A DNA stretch of 60,000 bases from Cryptomeria japonica (taxonomy: Eukaryota > Streptophyta > Pinopsida > Cupressales > Cupressaceae). Location of the stretch: positions 605,051,673-605,111,672 of the forward strand of contig NC_081408.1 of NCBI RefSeq assembly GCF_030272615.1, given 5' to 3'. Within the stretch, counting starts at the first letter, position 1, and the number at the start of each line of letters is the position of its first letter. Shown here piece by piece: positions 44,021 through 56,013 of this stretch. A model generated the notes under the pieces. The model did not search any database. It was not told the origin of the DNA and worked only from the letters and a program-made list of their open reading frames with translations. Position numbers and translations under genes: made by a program.

Positions 44021-44025
44021 ATTAC

Positions 44026-46803
44026 ATCTAGGACTAAGACTGAAGGTAACATTTTTCATTTGAATATTGGTGAGAAAAGTTGTTTGATTGCTAAGATATA
44101 TGTGAGTTGGTTGTGGCATAGAAGAATGTGTCATGTAAACTTTGATTCATTGATTAAGATCAGTTCTACACAAGTTGTTAGAGATCTGACTAAGATTTCT
44201 AAACCTGTTAATCTGGTATGTAAGGAATGTCAGTTAGGTAAACAAACAAAAATTTCTTTCAAGAATAAATAGTATAGATCTGATGGACTACTATATTTTG
44301 TGCATACTGACTTGTGTGGACCTACAAATGTTAAAAGTGTGCAAGGTGATCGATACTTTATGTTGCTAATTGATGATTATTCTAGGATGATGTGGGTTGT
44401 CTTTTTGAAGGAAAAATCAAAAGCATTTGAGAAATTCAAGATATTCAAAGCTAAAGTAACTGAGTCCAGATTGAAGCTGAAGTGTCGGTGATCTGATAGA
44501 GTTGGAGAATTATATTTCGGTGAGTTCAATTCTTTCTGTGAGATGCATGGAATCAGAAGACAATTATCTTCTCCTAGAACCCCATAGCAGAATGGAGTTG
44601 TTGAGAGAAAGAACCGTATTGTTTTGGATGCTGCGAGAACTATGTTGATTGAAGGAAATGTTCCGAAGGTCTACTGGAGAGAAACCATTAGCACTGTAGT
44701 CTATAGATTTAATAGATTTCATATCAAAGGTGATACCGGTAAGACCCCTTATGAGATTTGGTTTGGTCATGTTCCTACTTGGAAATACTTCAAAGTTTTT
44801 GGTAGCAAATGTTATATCAAGAGAGATGAGGATATTGGAAAGTTTGATGCTAGAAGTGATGAAGGTATCTTCTTGGGATACTCTACAAAGAGCAAAGTGT
44901 ACCGGTGATATAACAAGAGTCTGGGAAAGATATTTGAGAGTGTAAATGTGAAGGTGGATGAGAACCTTGGGAAAGAGATCAGAGCTTATGATGTTGGTCA
45001 GCATACTTTCTTAGCCCCTTTTCAGCCTGAAGAGCCTAAGCAAAATGATCCGGTAAAGACTGTTAATCCCGATGTTGTTGCTGGTGAAAATGTTCAGGAA
45101 CCCGAGGATCAGAGAAAACAAAAGACTCTGAGGTATGCTAAATTGAATCATTCTGAGAATCAGATTATTGGTGATAAGAATAAAAGTGTGATGACTAGAA
45201 GAATGTTAGCTACAGAAGAGGTATGTTTTATTTTTAAAGTTGAACCTAAAGATGTTGTTGAAGCCTGTAAAGATGATAACTAGATAAGAGTCATGTAAGA
45301 AGAGTTAGAATCAAATTGAAAAGAACAAAACTTGGGAACTTGTGCCTAGAGCTAAGGATTTAAATGTTATTGGTATTAAATGGTTTTGTAGGAACAAATT
45401 GAATGAAGCCGGTGAAGTACTCATAAATAAATCTAGACTGGTTTGCAAAGGATATTCACAACAAGAAGGAATTGATTATGAAGAAAAATTTTCTCCAGTT
45501 GCCAGAATTGAAGCTGTTAGACTGTTACTTGCTTATGCTGCTTATAAAGATTTCAAGGTATATCAAATGGATGTCAAATCTGCATTTTTAAATGGTGATC
45601 TAGAGGAAGAGGTTTACATTGAGCAACCTGATGGATTTTCACCATTGGATGATGGAGACATGGTATGTAAGTTGAAGAAAGAACTTTATGGATTGAAACA
45701 AGCTCCTAGAGCCTGGTATGCTAGATTAGACAAATACTTGTTGAAATTGGGGTTTACAAAAGGTGTTGTTGACAATAATCTATACTTTAAGATTGAAAAT
45801 GATAACATTCTGATTGTTAAATTCTTTGTTGATGACATTATTTTTGGTGGTGATGATGATATGAGTATGCAGTTTGTCGGTGATATGCATAAAGAATTTG
45901 AGATGTCTATAATTGGTGAGATGAAGTTTTTCTTAGGTTTACAGATTGCATAGACGGGAGAAGGTATCTTTATATCTCAAACTAAGTATGTGAAGGAACT
46001 GTTGAAGAAGTTTGGACTAGAAGATTCCAAACCGATTGGAACTCCTATGGTGACTGGTTGTAAATTGTCCAAAAATGATGAATCTCTGAAAGCTAATTAG
46101 AATTTGTACAGATCTATGGTTGGTGGACTGCTATGTCTTACTCAGACTAGGCCTGACATTATGCATGTTGTCCGTATGGCTTCTAGATATCAAGTTGACC
46201 CAAAGGAGAGTCATGTTACTATTGTTAAGAGGATATTCATATATCTAAATGGAACTATGGATTATGGTTTATGGTATCCGAAGAATGATGATTGCATGTT
46301 GTGTGCCTACACTGATGCAGATTGGTCTGGTGATGTTGATGATCAGAAGAGTACTACTGGTGGAGCATTATTTTTAGGTAAGAAGTTGGTTTCATGGGCT
46401 AGTAAGAAACAAGACTCAGTATCCTTATCTACTGCTGAAGTTGAGTACATTGTTACTGCTAGTAATTGCACTCAGATAGTTTAGATGAAGCAAATATTGA
46501 AAGATATCAGAGTTATTCATGATGAGCCTACTGTTATATACTGTGATAATTCCAGTGCTATAAACATGTCAAAGTTCCAGTGCTATAAACATGTCAAAGA
46601 ATCCATTGAAACATTCAAAGACTAAGCATATATCAATTAAATATAATTACTTAAGAGAGCGAGTTAGTGAAAAGAAGGTGAAGCTGGAATATGTATCTAC
46701 AAAGGAAAAAATTGCTGATATTTTCATTAAGCCTTTGCCTGCAGATACATTTGTCTACTTGAGAGACAAGTTAGGGGTATCCAACCCTCCTAATGAGAAC
46801 TAG
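44026..46803 (+). pseudogene. Element C integrase, reverse transcriptase and RNase H
   Basis: Resumes after D's duplicated ATTAC. Integrase: WLWHRRMCHVNFDSL, HTDLCGPT, then QNGVVERKN preceded by a stop (about 44586). [22 protein letters not shown] and FFVDD near 45822-45836. RNase H: YTDADWSGD and YCDNSSAINMS. Stops at 44269-44271, 44488-44490, near 44586, 44906-44908, 45281-45283, near 45951 and others. There is a one-base shift near 45300. A 25-bp tandem duplication (46550-46574 and 46575-46599) shifts the frame in RNase H. C-terminus ends at 46803. Confidence 0.87.
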
Positions 46804-47120
46804 ATACATTGAGTTGCGTCGATCCAGTGAATTTTAGAGCCTTATTCTTTTATCCTGATTGGTGTGTTGGTGTTGCTCCTCTGCTAGAGTACTTTGTTGA
46901 TTTGGTTGTGTATCCCAGGGGGAGGGAGATTCATGTTTCTGAGAGAGTTTGGTTTTCTATTTTGGAGATCTTTGGCATTGTTGTCAAAGGGGGAGAGAGA
47001 TCATATGAAAAACTGCATTATCTATCTTGATCTGAGGGTGATTTTGCTAGTGATATCTTCATTCTTTGCATTGATTGTTTTTCACATTCATATGTTGCCA
47101 TCAATGCCAAAGGGGGAGAT
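46804..47120 (+). promoter_or_regulatory. Element C 3' untranslated region with repeated PPTs
   Basis: CAGGGGGAGGGAG near 46917, AAAGGGGGAGAGAG near 46987 and AAAGGGGGAGAT at about 47109-47120 just before the 3' LTR. Confidence 0.75.
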
Positions 47121-48391
47121 TGTTGGAGTTGTTGGATATGATTGTTCATTGTTGCTACTAGGATATGTTGTTGTCATTGATGTCAACATATTCCTATGAT
47201 TTATTTTGGTGAGTTTGGGGAGATCTTGTGATCTAGTTTTGAAGTTTGGTTTTGTTAATCACTATTTTGCATAATCTAGTATTTCCTTTGGTATATTCTG
47301 GTGTGATAAGATCTTATGCTGAGGTTTTGGGATATTTTTTGGGATTATCTTGTGTATCTTCATTTTAGATGGTTTGTGATTTGGTTCCCCACAAGTTATA
47401 TTTCTTTGTGGCAGTTGCTGATTGGTTGTGCTCTTGAGCTTTCTGATGTTGATCGATGAAGATTTGATAACCGGTGTTGTTGCAACTGCTGGTGATGATT
47501 CTAACATGGTTGCTGGTGTTTCCTAGTCATGTCCTATTTGTTTTGGCAATTTGCATTGATTGTTGTGCGAGTTTTTTTTGGTTTTCATCAACTGATGATG
47601 ATTTTCATGTTATGTGGTATTTTTGGTGGTATAGCGTGTTGCGGTTGATCTTGGCATGATTTTCGGTGGATGTGATCATTTGGGAATTTGAATTAGGTCC
47701 ATGTTATCTAATATAAGTCATTATATTGGTTTAGTGATTGATCTTTTTATCATGTAATGTGATTTTGTGAGTTGAGGGTTGAGGGTTTAGCCGACCTTGT
47801 TATCAAGGTTGATGGATTGTATATATAGGTGAGTTATTCACTTAGTTTTGGTGTCGGTAATGTGTCTACATTATCAGAGGGAGGTGAATGTGCGAACAAG
47901 AAATTTATCATTCAATGAAGTGTTGAGGTGAGATTGGCGTTAGAGAGCAGACAATTTTGCTTAACCAAAATTGTCATCAAGCATTTGTAGATGTTATCAT
48001 TACAATTCATTTCTTCTGAATTGTAGTCTGAATTATATTGTAAGTCAGTGAGACTTCCTTGAGGGTTGTAGACTTTTGGGAAAATATCATTTGAGCAGTG
48101 AGCTCTAGGTAGTATGCCTGAATGTATGTGCATTCCCCATTGTAATATTTTTCACATACTACTACAGAGTATCATCTTACTGTGGGTAGGTTCCCACCAT
48201 GGTTTTTCCCTTAACTGGGTTTTCTACGTCAAAAATCTTGGTGTTGTGTGTTGTGTTGTTAATTTTCTTATCTCATTGATTGCTGCAGTTTATCAGTTTA
48301 TAATTTGGAGTTTAATTTTCTGTATCCGATGAAGACTGATTCACCCCCCCCCCCCCTCCCTCTCAATCTTCCTTCTTGATTGCTTCTAATA
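47121..48391 (+). repeat. 3' LTR of element C
   Basis: About 1271 bp, starting TGTTGGAGTTGTTGG. TATATA near 47820. A run of about 14 C lies near 48344. The last base before GAGAT is assigned from the duplication; the expected CA end is not preserved. Confidence 0.85.
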
Positions 48392-48396
48392 GAGAT

Positions 48397-51193
48397 TGCA
48401 TCAGGGACTAAGACAAAAGGTAATATCTTTCACTTGAATGCTAGTGAAAAAAATTGTTTGATTGATTAGATTAATGAAAGTTATTAGAGATTTGCCAAAG
48501 ATTGTAAAGCCTATTAATCTGGTATGTAAAGAATGTTAGTTGGGAAAGCAAACAAGAACATCATTTAAGAGTAAGTTGTATATATAAAATGGATTGTTAG
48601 ATCTTGTGTATAATGACTTGTGTGGTCCTACTAGAGTGAGAAGCATGTAGGGTGATGGATATTTCATGTTGTTGATTGATGACTATTTTATAATGATGTG
48701 AGTTACCTTTCTAAGGGAGAAATCAGAAGCACTGCGGAAATTCAAGATATTCAAAGCTAAGGTGGAGACTGAGACTGGGTTGAAGCTGAAGTGTCTGAGA
48801 TCTGACCGAGGAGAATAATTTACATCTGGTGAGTTTGATTCATTTTGTGAGAAGAATGGAATTAGAAGACAATTATATGCTCCTATAACCCCTCATCAAA
48901 ATGGAGTTGTTGAAAGGAAGAACATACCAATTTTGGATGTTGCTAGAACTATGATGACTAAAGGAAATGTAGCGCAAAACTTTTGAAGAGAAGTTGTTAG
49001 CACTGTTGTTTATACATTCAACCGGGTGCATATAAAAGGTGATTCCGGTAAGGCTCCTTATGAGATATGGTTTTGTCATGTTCCTATGGTTAGATATTTT
49101 ACAGTTTTTGGAAGCAAATTTTATATCAAAAGAGATAAAGATATATGAAAGTTTGATGGAAGATGTGATTAAGGAATCTTCTTGGGATATTCTACTAAGA
49201 GCAAGCTTATCAATGTTACAATAAGAGATTGAAGAAGATAGTGGATAGTGAAAATGTGAAGGTTGATGAATGTTAAGGGAAGCAGGTCAAAGAATGTGGA
49301 TATGAGATTGATGATCAGGATCTTGTTCCTAAGCCTGGACAGACTAAGGTCTCAAAGCATAATTATTGGGTAGAGATAGTTACTCCAGATATTGTTGTTG
49401 TTGGTGAAGAAGTTCAAGAGCCCGATAATCAAAATAATCAGAAGACTCCAAGGTATGTAAGATCGAATAATTCAGAAAATTAGATTATTAGTAATAAAAA
49501 TAAAGGTGTGATGACTAGGAGAAGGATTGCTACTGAAGAGATATGTCTGATTTCTAAGATTGAACCTAAAGATGTTGAAGCATGTAAGGATGAGAATTGG
49601 ATGAAAGCTATGGAGGAGCAGTTGAATTAGATTGAGAAGAAAAACACATCGGAGCTTGTTCTGAGACCTAAAGACAAGAATGTGTTTGGCACTAAATGGG
49701 TGTTCCAGAATGAACTGAATGAAGTCGGTGAAGTGGTAAGAAACAAAGCAAGTTTGGTATGTAAAGGATGCTCTCAGATAGAAGGTATTGATTATGAGGA
49801 GAATTTTGCTCTGGTAGCTAGAATTGAAGTTGTTAGATTGTTGCTTGCATATGTTGCTTACAAGAGTTTCAAGGTATACCAGATGGATGTTAAGTTAGCC
49901 TTTTTGAATGGCGATCTTGAAGAGGAAGTGTACATTGAGCAACCGAAAGTATTTTCCTTGTCAGATGAAGGGGACATGGTCTGCAAATTAAAGAAAGCAC
50001 TATATGGACTAAAGCAAGCCTCTAGAGCCTGGTATGTTATATTAGATAAGTATTTGATGAAGTTGGGATTTTGTAAAGGTATTATTGATAGCAATTTATA
50101 CTTTAAGGTTGATAAAGATAACATTTTGATTGGTCAAGTATTTATTGATGATATTAATTTTGGAGGAGGTGATGAATTGAGTATGAAGTTTGCTGATGAT
50201 ATGCAAAAAAAATTTGAGATGTCTATGATAGGTGAAATGAAATTCTTCTTAGGATTGCAGAATACACAAACTGGTAAAGGCATTTTCATTTCTCAATCTA
50301 AGTGTGTGAAGAAATTGTTGAAGAAGTTTGGGTTAACTAATTTTAAACTTGTTGGAACTCCTATGGTTACTGGATGGAAGTTGTCTAAGAATGATGAATC
50401 TTAGAAAATTAATCAGACCATGTACAGATCTATGGTTGGTGGACTGATGTATCTGACTTAGACTAGACCAGATATTATGCATGTTGTTTTTCTTTGTGCC
50501 AGATTTCAAGATGATCCAAAAGAGACTCATGTTACTGTTGTGAAGAGGATTTTTCAGATACTTGAAGGGGACTGTTGACTATGGATTATGATATTCGAAG
50601 AATGATGATTTCATGTTATGTGCTTGTACTGATGTTGATTGGGCAGGTGATGTAGATGACTGAAAGAGCACTATTGGTGGAGCTTTCTTTTTGGGTAAGA
50701 AATTGGTTTCATGGGAAAGTAAGAAACAAGATTCTATATTTCTATCTAATTTTGAAGCTAAATACATTGCTACTGCTAGCAACTATACTCAACTAATTTG
50801 GATTCAGTAGATGTTGAAGGATATTAGAGTTGTGTAGGATAAGCGTACTATTATTTATTGTGACAATTCAAGTTCTATTAATATTTTCAAGAATCTGGTA
50901 CTGCATTCTAAAACAAAGCATATATCAATTAAGTATCATTTCTTGAGGGAAAAGGTCAGTGATGAAGAAGTCAAATTGGAGTATGTATGTACAAAGGATC
51001 AGATTGCAGATATTTTCACTATGTCTTTGCCTGCAGATACATTTGTTTATTTGAGAGACAAGTTAGGGGTCTTTGCCCCTCCTGACGAGAATAAGGTACA
51101 TGGAGATGCATCAACCTGGTGGACTTCACAGTCTTATCCTCTTATCGGGGTTGATGAGGTGGTGCTGCTACTCAACCAGAGTAGTCAGTGAAT
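48397..51193 (+). pseudogene. Element B integrase, reverse transcriptase and RNase H
   Basis: The frame resumes with GTKTKGNIFHLN just after C. Integrase traces include NDLCGPT (about 48610), LRSDRGE followed by a stop (about 48800) and QNGVVERKN (about 48895). The longest clean part is RT at 49682-50404, with a [23 protein letters not shown] stretch and FIDD at the catalytic YxDD position. RNase H follows with several stops and ends near 51193. Many stops and shifts make it non-functional. Confidence 0.85.
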
Positions 51194-51309
51194 GGTTCAT
51201 ATGTTCAATTTGTGAGTTTATCCTAAGTGGGAGAGATTGTTCTTCTTAGAGGAAGAGATTAACTAGTTTGTAGAGAGAATCTTGATTTGTAATTTGTCTT
51301 TGGCATTGC

Positions 51310-51469
51310 TGTCAAAGGGGGAGAGAAACATGTGAAAAATTGCCTTATCTTTGGAAGTTGTGTGCATGATCTTAGGGGGAGATTGTTGGAGTTTGTTGGT
51401 GTTGATTTATTCCTTTGCATTGACTATTTTTCACATTCTTATGTTTCCATCAATTCCAAAGGGGGGGAT
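51310..51469 (+). promoter_or_regulatory. Repeated polypurine tracts of element B
   Basis: AAAGGGGGAGAG near 51315, AGGGGGAGATTGTTGG near 51375 and AAAGGGGGGGAT at 51458-51468, the last directly before the 3' LTR. Multiple PPT copies upstream of the LTR are characteristic of Sireviruses. Confidence 0.75.
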
Positions 51470-52818
51470 TTTTGGATACTGTTGCTGCTAAGATATGTTG
51501 TTGTCATTGATGTCAACATATTCCCATGTTTTGTTGTTGCAAAGAGTTATTTGATGATCCAATGATTGCAATAAGTTGATTTGGTTGTTTTCTATGCTAA
51601 ATCAACTAGAGATACTTCATTCCTTATTTATTTCATGATGCTATGTGGTGATTTGATCGAGTTGTGGATTTTGGTATGGAGATTGGTGCTCAGTGTTGCA
51701 GTGTTCTAGTGTTTGATCCATTGTGCTCCGATATGATCATATCTTGTGTTGCAGATTTGGGAGAATATTTTGGATGTTCATGTGTATCTTCATTTTGTAT
51801 GGTTCATGATTTAATGCTCTACAAGCTATCTTTCTTGTCTGAGTTGTTGCTGTTAAGTTTTCTTGAGTGTTAGTGTGTTGATTGATGAAGATTTGATTAA
51901 GTGGTGTTGGTGCAGCTATTGTAGATGGTTCTAATGTACTTATTGGTGTTTCCTAATTGTGTCCTATTTATTTTGTTGGTCTGCATTGATCATTGTGCAT
52001 GTTCTTGAAGATCTTATGGGTCCGGTGATATTCTTCGTGTTATGTGGTATTTTTGGTGGTGTAACGTGTTGCAGTTGATCTTGGAGAGATTTTCGGTGAT
52101 GGTGTGTATTCGAGGAATTGATTTGGGTCCATGTTATGTTGTTCATGTTGTTGTATTGGTCTGGTGGTTGATTTATGTATCATGTGATATAATTTTGTAA
52201 TTTGGTGTTGAGGGTTTGGCCGACCTTGTAGTCAAGGTTGGTGATTTGTATAAATAGGTGGTACGTCTTTGTAATTGGTGGTGAGGGTGATGCATGAGTG
52301 TTGAGTTTGCATTATCAGAGAGTGGTGCATGTGTGAACAAGTCAGTTTATATTTTGGTGTGGTGTATTGAGAAGAGAGTGTTGTAGAGAAGACATTTGAG
52401 CTTAATCGGAATTGTCATCAAGCATTAGCAGATGCTATTCTTTCTGTTCATTTTTTCCGGATTGTAGTTTGAATATCTTTTTAAGGTAGCGAACCTTCCC
52501 TAAGGGTTGTAGCCTTTTGGGTTATTGTACCTTGAGCAGTGAGCTCTAGGCAGTGTGCCTGAATGTATGTGCATTCCCCATTGTAATATTTACATATACT
52601 ATTGCAGAGTATTATCTTATTGTGGGTAGGTTTCTACCATGGTTTTTCCCTTGATCGGGTTTTCCATGTAAAAATATTGGTGTTATGTGTGTTGTTGTTA
52701 TTATTGTTATCTTTCTTTGTGCTTCAATTGATCAGATCTAAGATTGTGAATAATATGTTAATCCGGTGAAAACTGATTCACCCCCTCTCTCAGTTTTCCT
52801 TCCTTGTTATTGCCAACA
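51470..52818 (+). repeat. 3' LTR of element B
   Basis: 1349 bp, collinear with 9882-11231. Its first bases are changed (TTTTGGATAC instead of TGTTGGATAT). TATAAATA at 52249-52256. Confidence 0.9.
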
Positions 52819-52849
52819 ACAAGAGAAAAGGAAGTATCTACAAAAATAA

Positions 52850-54645
52850 TTAATTTCTAGGGGCCATGAGACCCATAGACTCTGAACACCATTTGAATTT
52901 CTTTGTGCTCACAACCTTAGTTAAAGAATCTGCAACATTCATCAAATTTTCTACCTTAACTAGCTTCATCCTACCATCTTCGACCAAATCTTTGAGAAAA
53001 TGATACTGAGCATCAATGTGTTTAGTTTGGGCATAAAATATCAGGTTCTTTGCTAAGAATATTGCACTCTGACTGTCATAATAAATTGTCATTGCACCTT
53101 GTTTAAAATCCAATATTAGAACGCAGTCTCTTAATCCAAATGGCTTCTTTACAAGCATAAGTAGCTTCCATATACTATGCTTTTGTAGTAGAATAAGCAA
53201 CCACAACTTATCGCTTACCATCCAACTAATTGCACCACCAAATAAAGTAAACACATAAGCACTGGTGGATCTTCTACTATCAATATCACCTGCCCAGTTT
53301 GAATCCATATAACCACATGAATATAAGGGGAAATCATGTCTCCTACCAAATTACCATGATAACACAAATAATACTTTGAGGTACCCTTCAAATATCTGAA
53401 AACTCTTTTGACTACACCCCAATGAACTCTACCAATATAAGACATATATTTGGAAAGAACTCCCATCGCTTGGACAATGTCTAGTCTAGTACAAACCATA
53501 GAATACATCAAACTTCCAACTGCAAGGCACTTTTCTCATGTCTTCCATCTCTGATGGGGATGTAGGACAAACTGAAATAGACAATTTCATTCTAATTGTA
53601 AAGGGAACACATAATGGTATACAATCCTGCATGTTGAACCTCTGTAATACTAAATTCACATACTTTGGCCTAGCCATATCTTTTAGTTCACTCTATCTCT
53701 TCTAATTTCCATACCAAGAATGTGTTTCACTAGACCAATATATTTTATTTCAAATTTAGCAGTGATTTGAGACTTTACTTTTGAAATCATACCTTTCCCT
53801 TTACTAATGAACAACATATCATCCAGATATAATGCAATGTATAGAAAATGATCACCATCAGATTTATAATAAACACAACGATCTGATCTAGAACGCTCAA
53901 ATCCCAGACAACACATATGTATCAAATTTTTGTTTCCACATCCTAGGACTTTGTTTGAGGCCATACAAAGATTTCTTTAATTTACAGACCAAATTACTTT
54001 TACCTTTTACCACATAGATCTTTGGCTATGTCATATAAATATCCTCCTCCAAATCACCATGAGGGAAAACAATTTTCACATCCATTTGCTCAACCTCTAA
54101 ATCATAAGCAACAACAATAGAAAGCAAAAAACTAAAGGATGTCATTTTTGCAATAGGAGAAAATATCTCACCATAATCAACACCCTCAACCTGAGAGTAG
54201 CCTTTCACAACCAACCTTGCTTATACTTCTCAATGCCTCCATCTAAATCAATATTTTTTTTCAACACCCATTTACAACTGGCAGGTTTCCATCCTTCAGG
54301 CAATGGTACAAGATACCATGTATCAGTCTTTTTCAAAGCTATCATTTCTTCTTCCATATAAATCTTCCAGGATTCTGCATCATTCATACTTAACGCCTCT
54401 TCTATAGATCTACGTTCATCCACATTAGTATTCAAAACAAAAATACATCTCCAATCATCAGGGGGTTGTCTATGTCTTGTAGACCTTAAAACAAGTTGAG
54501 TTGGAGGTTCTTCCTCCTCTTTTGACGATTCAGAGCTAGATGAGCTCTCCTCAACTTCTTGCCTATGTAGGGGTCTCAATTCAACTCTTTCAGGAGTAGA
54601 AGGGAATTGAATCACATCTTCTCGTTTAGTCTGTCCGGGTTGCAA
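52850..54645 (-). pseudogene. Element A reverse transcriptase and RNase H
   Basis: Minus-strand order: linker and RT start (54645-54205, with EAESWKIYMEEEMIALKK-like text and WKPASCKWVLKK), RT palm pieces (54214-54026, EQMDVKIVFPHGDLEEDIYM; 53964-53683, YLDDMLFISKGKG near 53830), then 53677-53215 and RNase H (53308-52850; MDSNWAGD, YYDSQSAI, KTKHID-like AQTKHIDAQYHFL). Frames change at least four times and one frameshift lies within RNase H. The start of RT motif and YLDD suggest a Tork- or TNT1-like copia. Inactive. Confidence 0.85.
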
Positions 54646-56013
54646 TGTAATAGAAGGAGACTTAATTTATTTTAAAAAAAACACTTCTACTATGTATTAC
54701 CTTTTGTGCAATAGGGTCCCAAATAATTCTATCCGATGAAGATTCATTTCATAGCCTTGTTCTCCAGCTTTGTTCACCTCTCCTTTGGCACATGTGCATA
54801 TGCCTTGCAACCAAAAAATATAAGATATCTCAATGAAGGCTTATGACCTAACCATGCTTCCATAGGAATTTTATCAACAAGGGCTTATGTAGGAGACCTG
54901 TTAATGAAGTAGCAAGCAGTGGCAACAACTTCAACCTAAAATTTTTGTTCTAGACAACACCACTCATCATGCTCCTAGTATTCTCCATCATTGTCTTATT
55001 CATTCTTTCTGCAACTCCATTATGTTGTGGAGAATATGGAGTTGTCTTCTATCTATTAATGCTACAGTCTTTACAAAATATATCAAAATCATTAAAGAAA
55101 AATTCATTGCCATTATTAGTCATCAAACATTTAATTTTCTTTCAAGTCTACAACTCAACCATTACTTTAAATTCTTTAAAATAATTGAAAACTTCAAACT
55201 TACTCCTTAGAAAGTATACCCATGTCCTTCTACTAAAATCATCAATAAAAGAAACATTATATGTGGATTTTCCAATGGAAGGAACATCTACAAGATCAAA
55301 CACATCAGAATGAATAGATCCAAAACACCACAAGTTTTATGAGAACTCGAGTAAAACTAAACATAGTTTTATTTTCCATAAATGCAATGCTCACATAGAT
55401 CGAATTCAAGATTATAATTATTCAAACATTCAACAAAGCTTTTATTTTTCAAGGTACTTAAACCCTTTTCTCTAATGTGGCCAAGCCTCTAGTGCCATAA
55501 CATAGTCTTCTTTGTAGGTAACTTTTCTTTAGAAGAAAGAGCACCCATAGGTACCCAAAAACCATGTCCATCCACTGAAGGTGAAACTTTCAACAAAATA
55601 TCCACAAATTTACTTTTTACAGAAGTATTATTACACTCAATCGTGTATATCTCAAGCTTATACAAAGTGCCAAATCTGACACCTCTAGTAATCACCATAG
55701 CAACCTTAATCATTTTGCATATTGCATCATAAAAGACTACCTGTACACCCGCACCTATTAGTTTGTTCATAGATAATAAATTTGGTTTTAATCGAGGGAT
55801 ATGAAACACACCACTAATCCTTTTTATTCTACCATCAGAAAACCTTATTCTAACTTTATCACGGCCAACAATATCTAAATGTGAATCATCACCCAAGTAC
55901 ACCTTAACTACATTAAATTCTTCATATTCAAAAAGCCAATCTCTATTGGAAGTCATATGAAAAGATGCACCTAAGTCAATTAACCATGCATCATTACCTA
56001 CATGAGTAGCCAA
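54646..56013 (-). pseudogene. Element A protease and integrase
   Basis: 56013-55489 holds the protease site WLIDLGASFHMTSNRDW, where the Ser of Asp-Ser-Gly is Leu, then FHIPRLKPNLLSMNKL and the integrase N-terminal start. 55333-55148 holds HSDVFDLVDVPS, FIDDFSRRTWVYFL. The integrase remainder down to 54700 is broken by many stops, with a LGHKPSLRYL-like trace near 54830. Confidence 0.8.

Larger units (their letters stand above)
28953..44025 (+). mobile_element. Element D: complete 15 kb Ty3/gypsy (Tat-type) element with antisense PMD gene, TSD ATTAC
   Basis: LTRs 28958-29752 (795 bp) and 43223-44020 (798 bp) differ by one substitution and one extra GTT. ATTAC is duplicated at 28953-28957 and 44021-44025. 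Order: LTR, PBS, 2.3 kb leader with CGCGTCTGTG arrays, gag-pol ORF 32079-39557, 1.7 kb non-coding, antisense PMD ORF 42020-41277, repeats, inverted CGCGTCTGTG array, PPT, LTR. A second archaeal-type RNase H before integrase places it in the Tat lineage. It is the most recently inserted level of the nest and has intact ORFs, so it may be competent to move. Confidence 0.95.
27394..48396 (+). mobile_element. Element C: Sirevirus-like Ty1/copia element carrying element D, TSD GAGAT
   Basis: LTRs at 27399-28576 (3' end missing) and 47121-48391. GAGAT is duplicated at 27394-27398 and 48392-48396. C belongs to the same broad family as B (shared LTR opening and proteins). Its 5' part is deleted: LTR sequence joins directly to protease-coding sequence near 28577, removing the LTR end, PBS and most of gag. 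Element D splits it after 28957. LTRs differ by about 9-10% by eye. Inactive. Confidence 0.88.
9877..52823 (+). mobile_element. Element B: Sirevirus-like Ty1/copia element hosting C, D, E and F
   Basis: LTRs at 9882-11231 and 51470-52818 are flanked by GCAAG (9877-9881) and ACAAG (52819-52823), a 5-bp duplication with one mismatch. B is inserted in A between A's RNase H end and its 3' LTR. B's internal sequence, once nested elements are removed, is about 4.65 kb: 11232-11461, 19111-20310, 27252-27398 and 48397-51469. Sirevirus affinity is inferred from the long LTRs, repeated PPTs and the protease-region context. LTRs differ by about 8% by eye. All coding pieces are broken. Confidence 0.9.
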
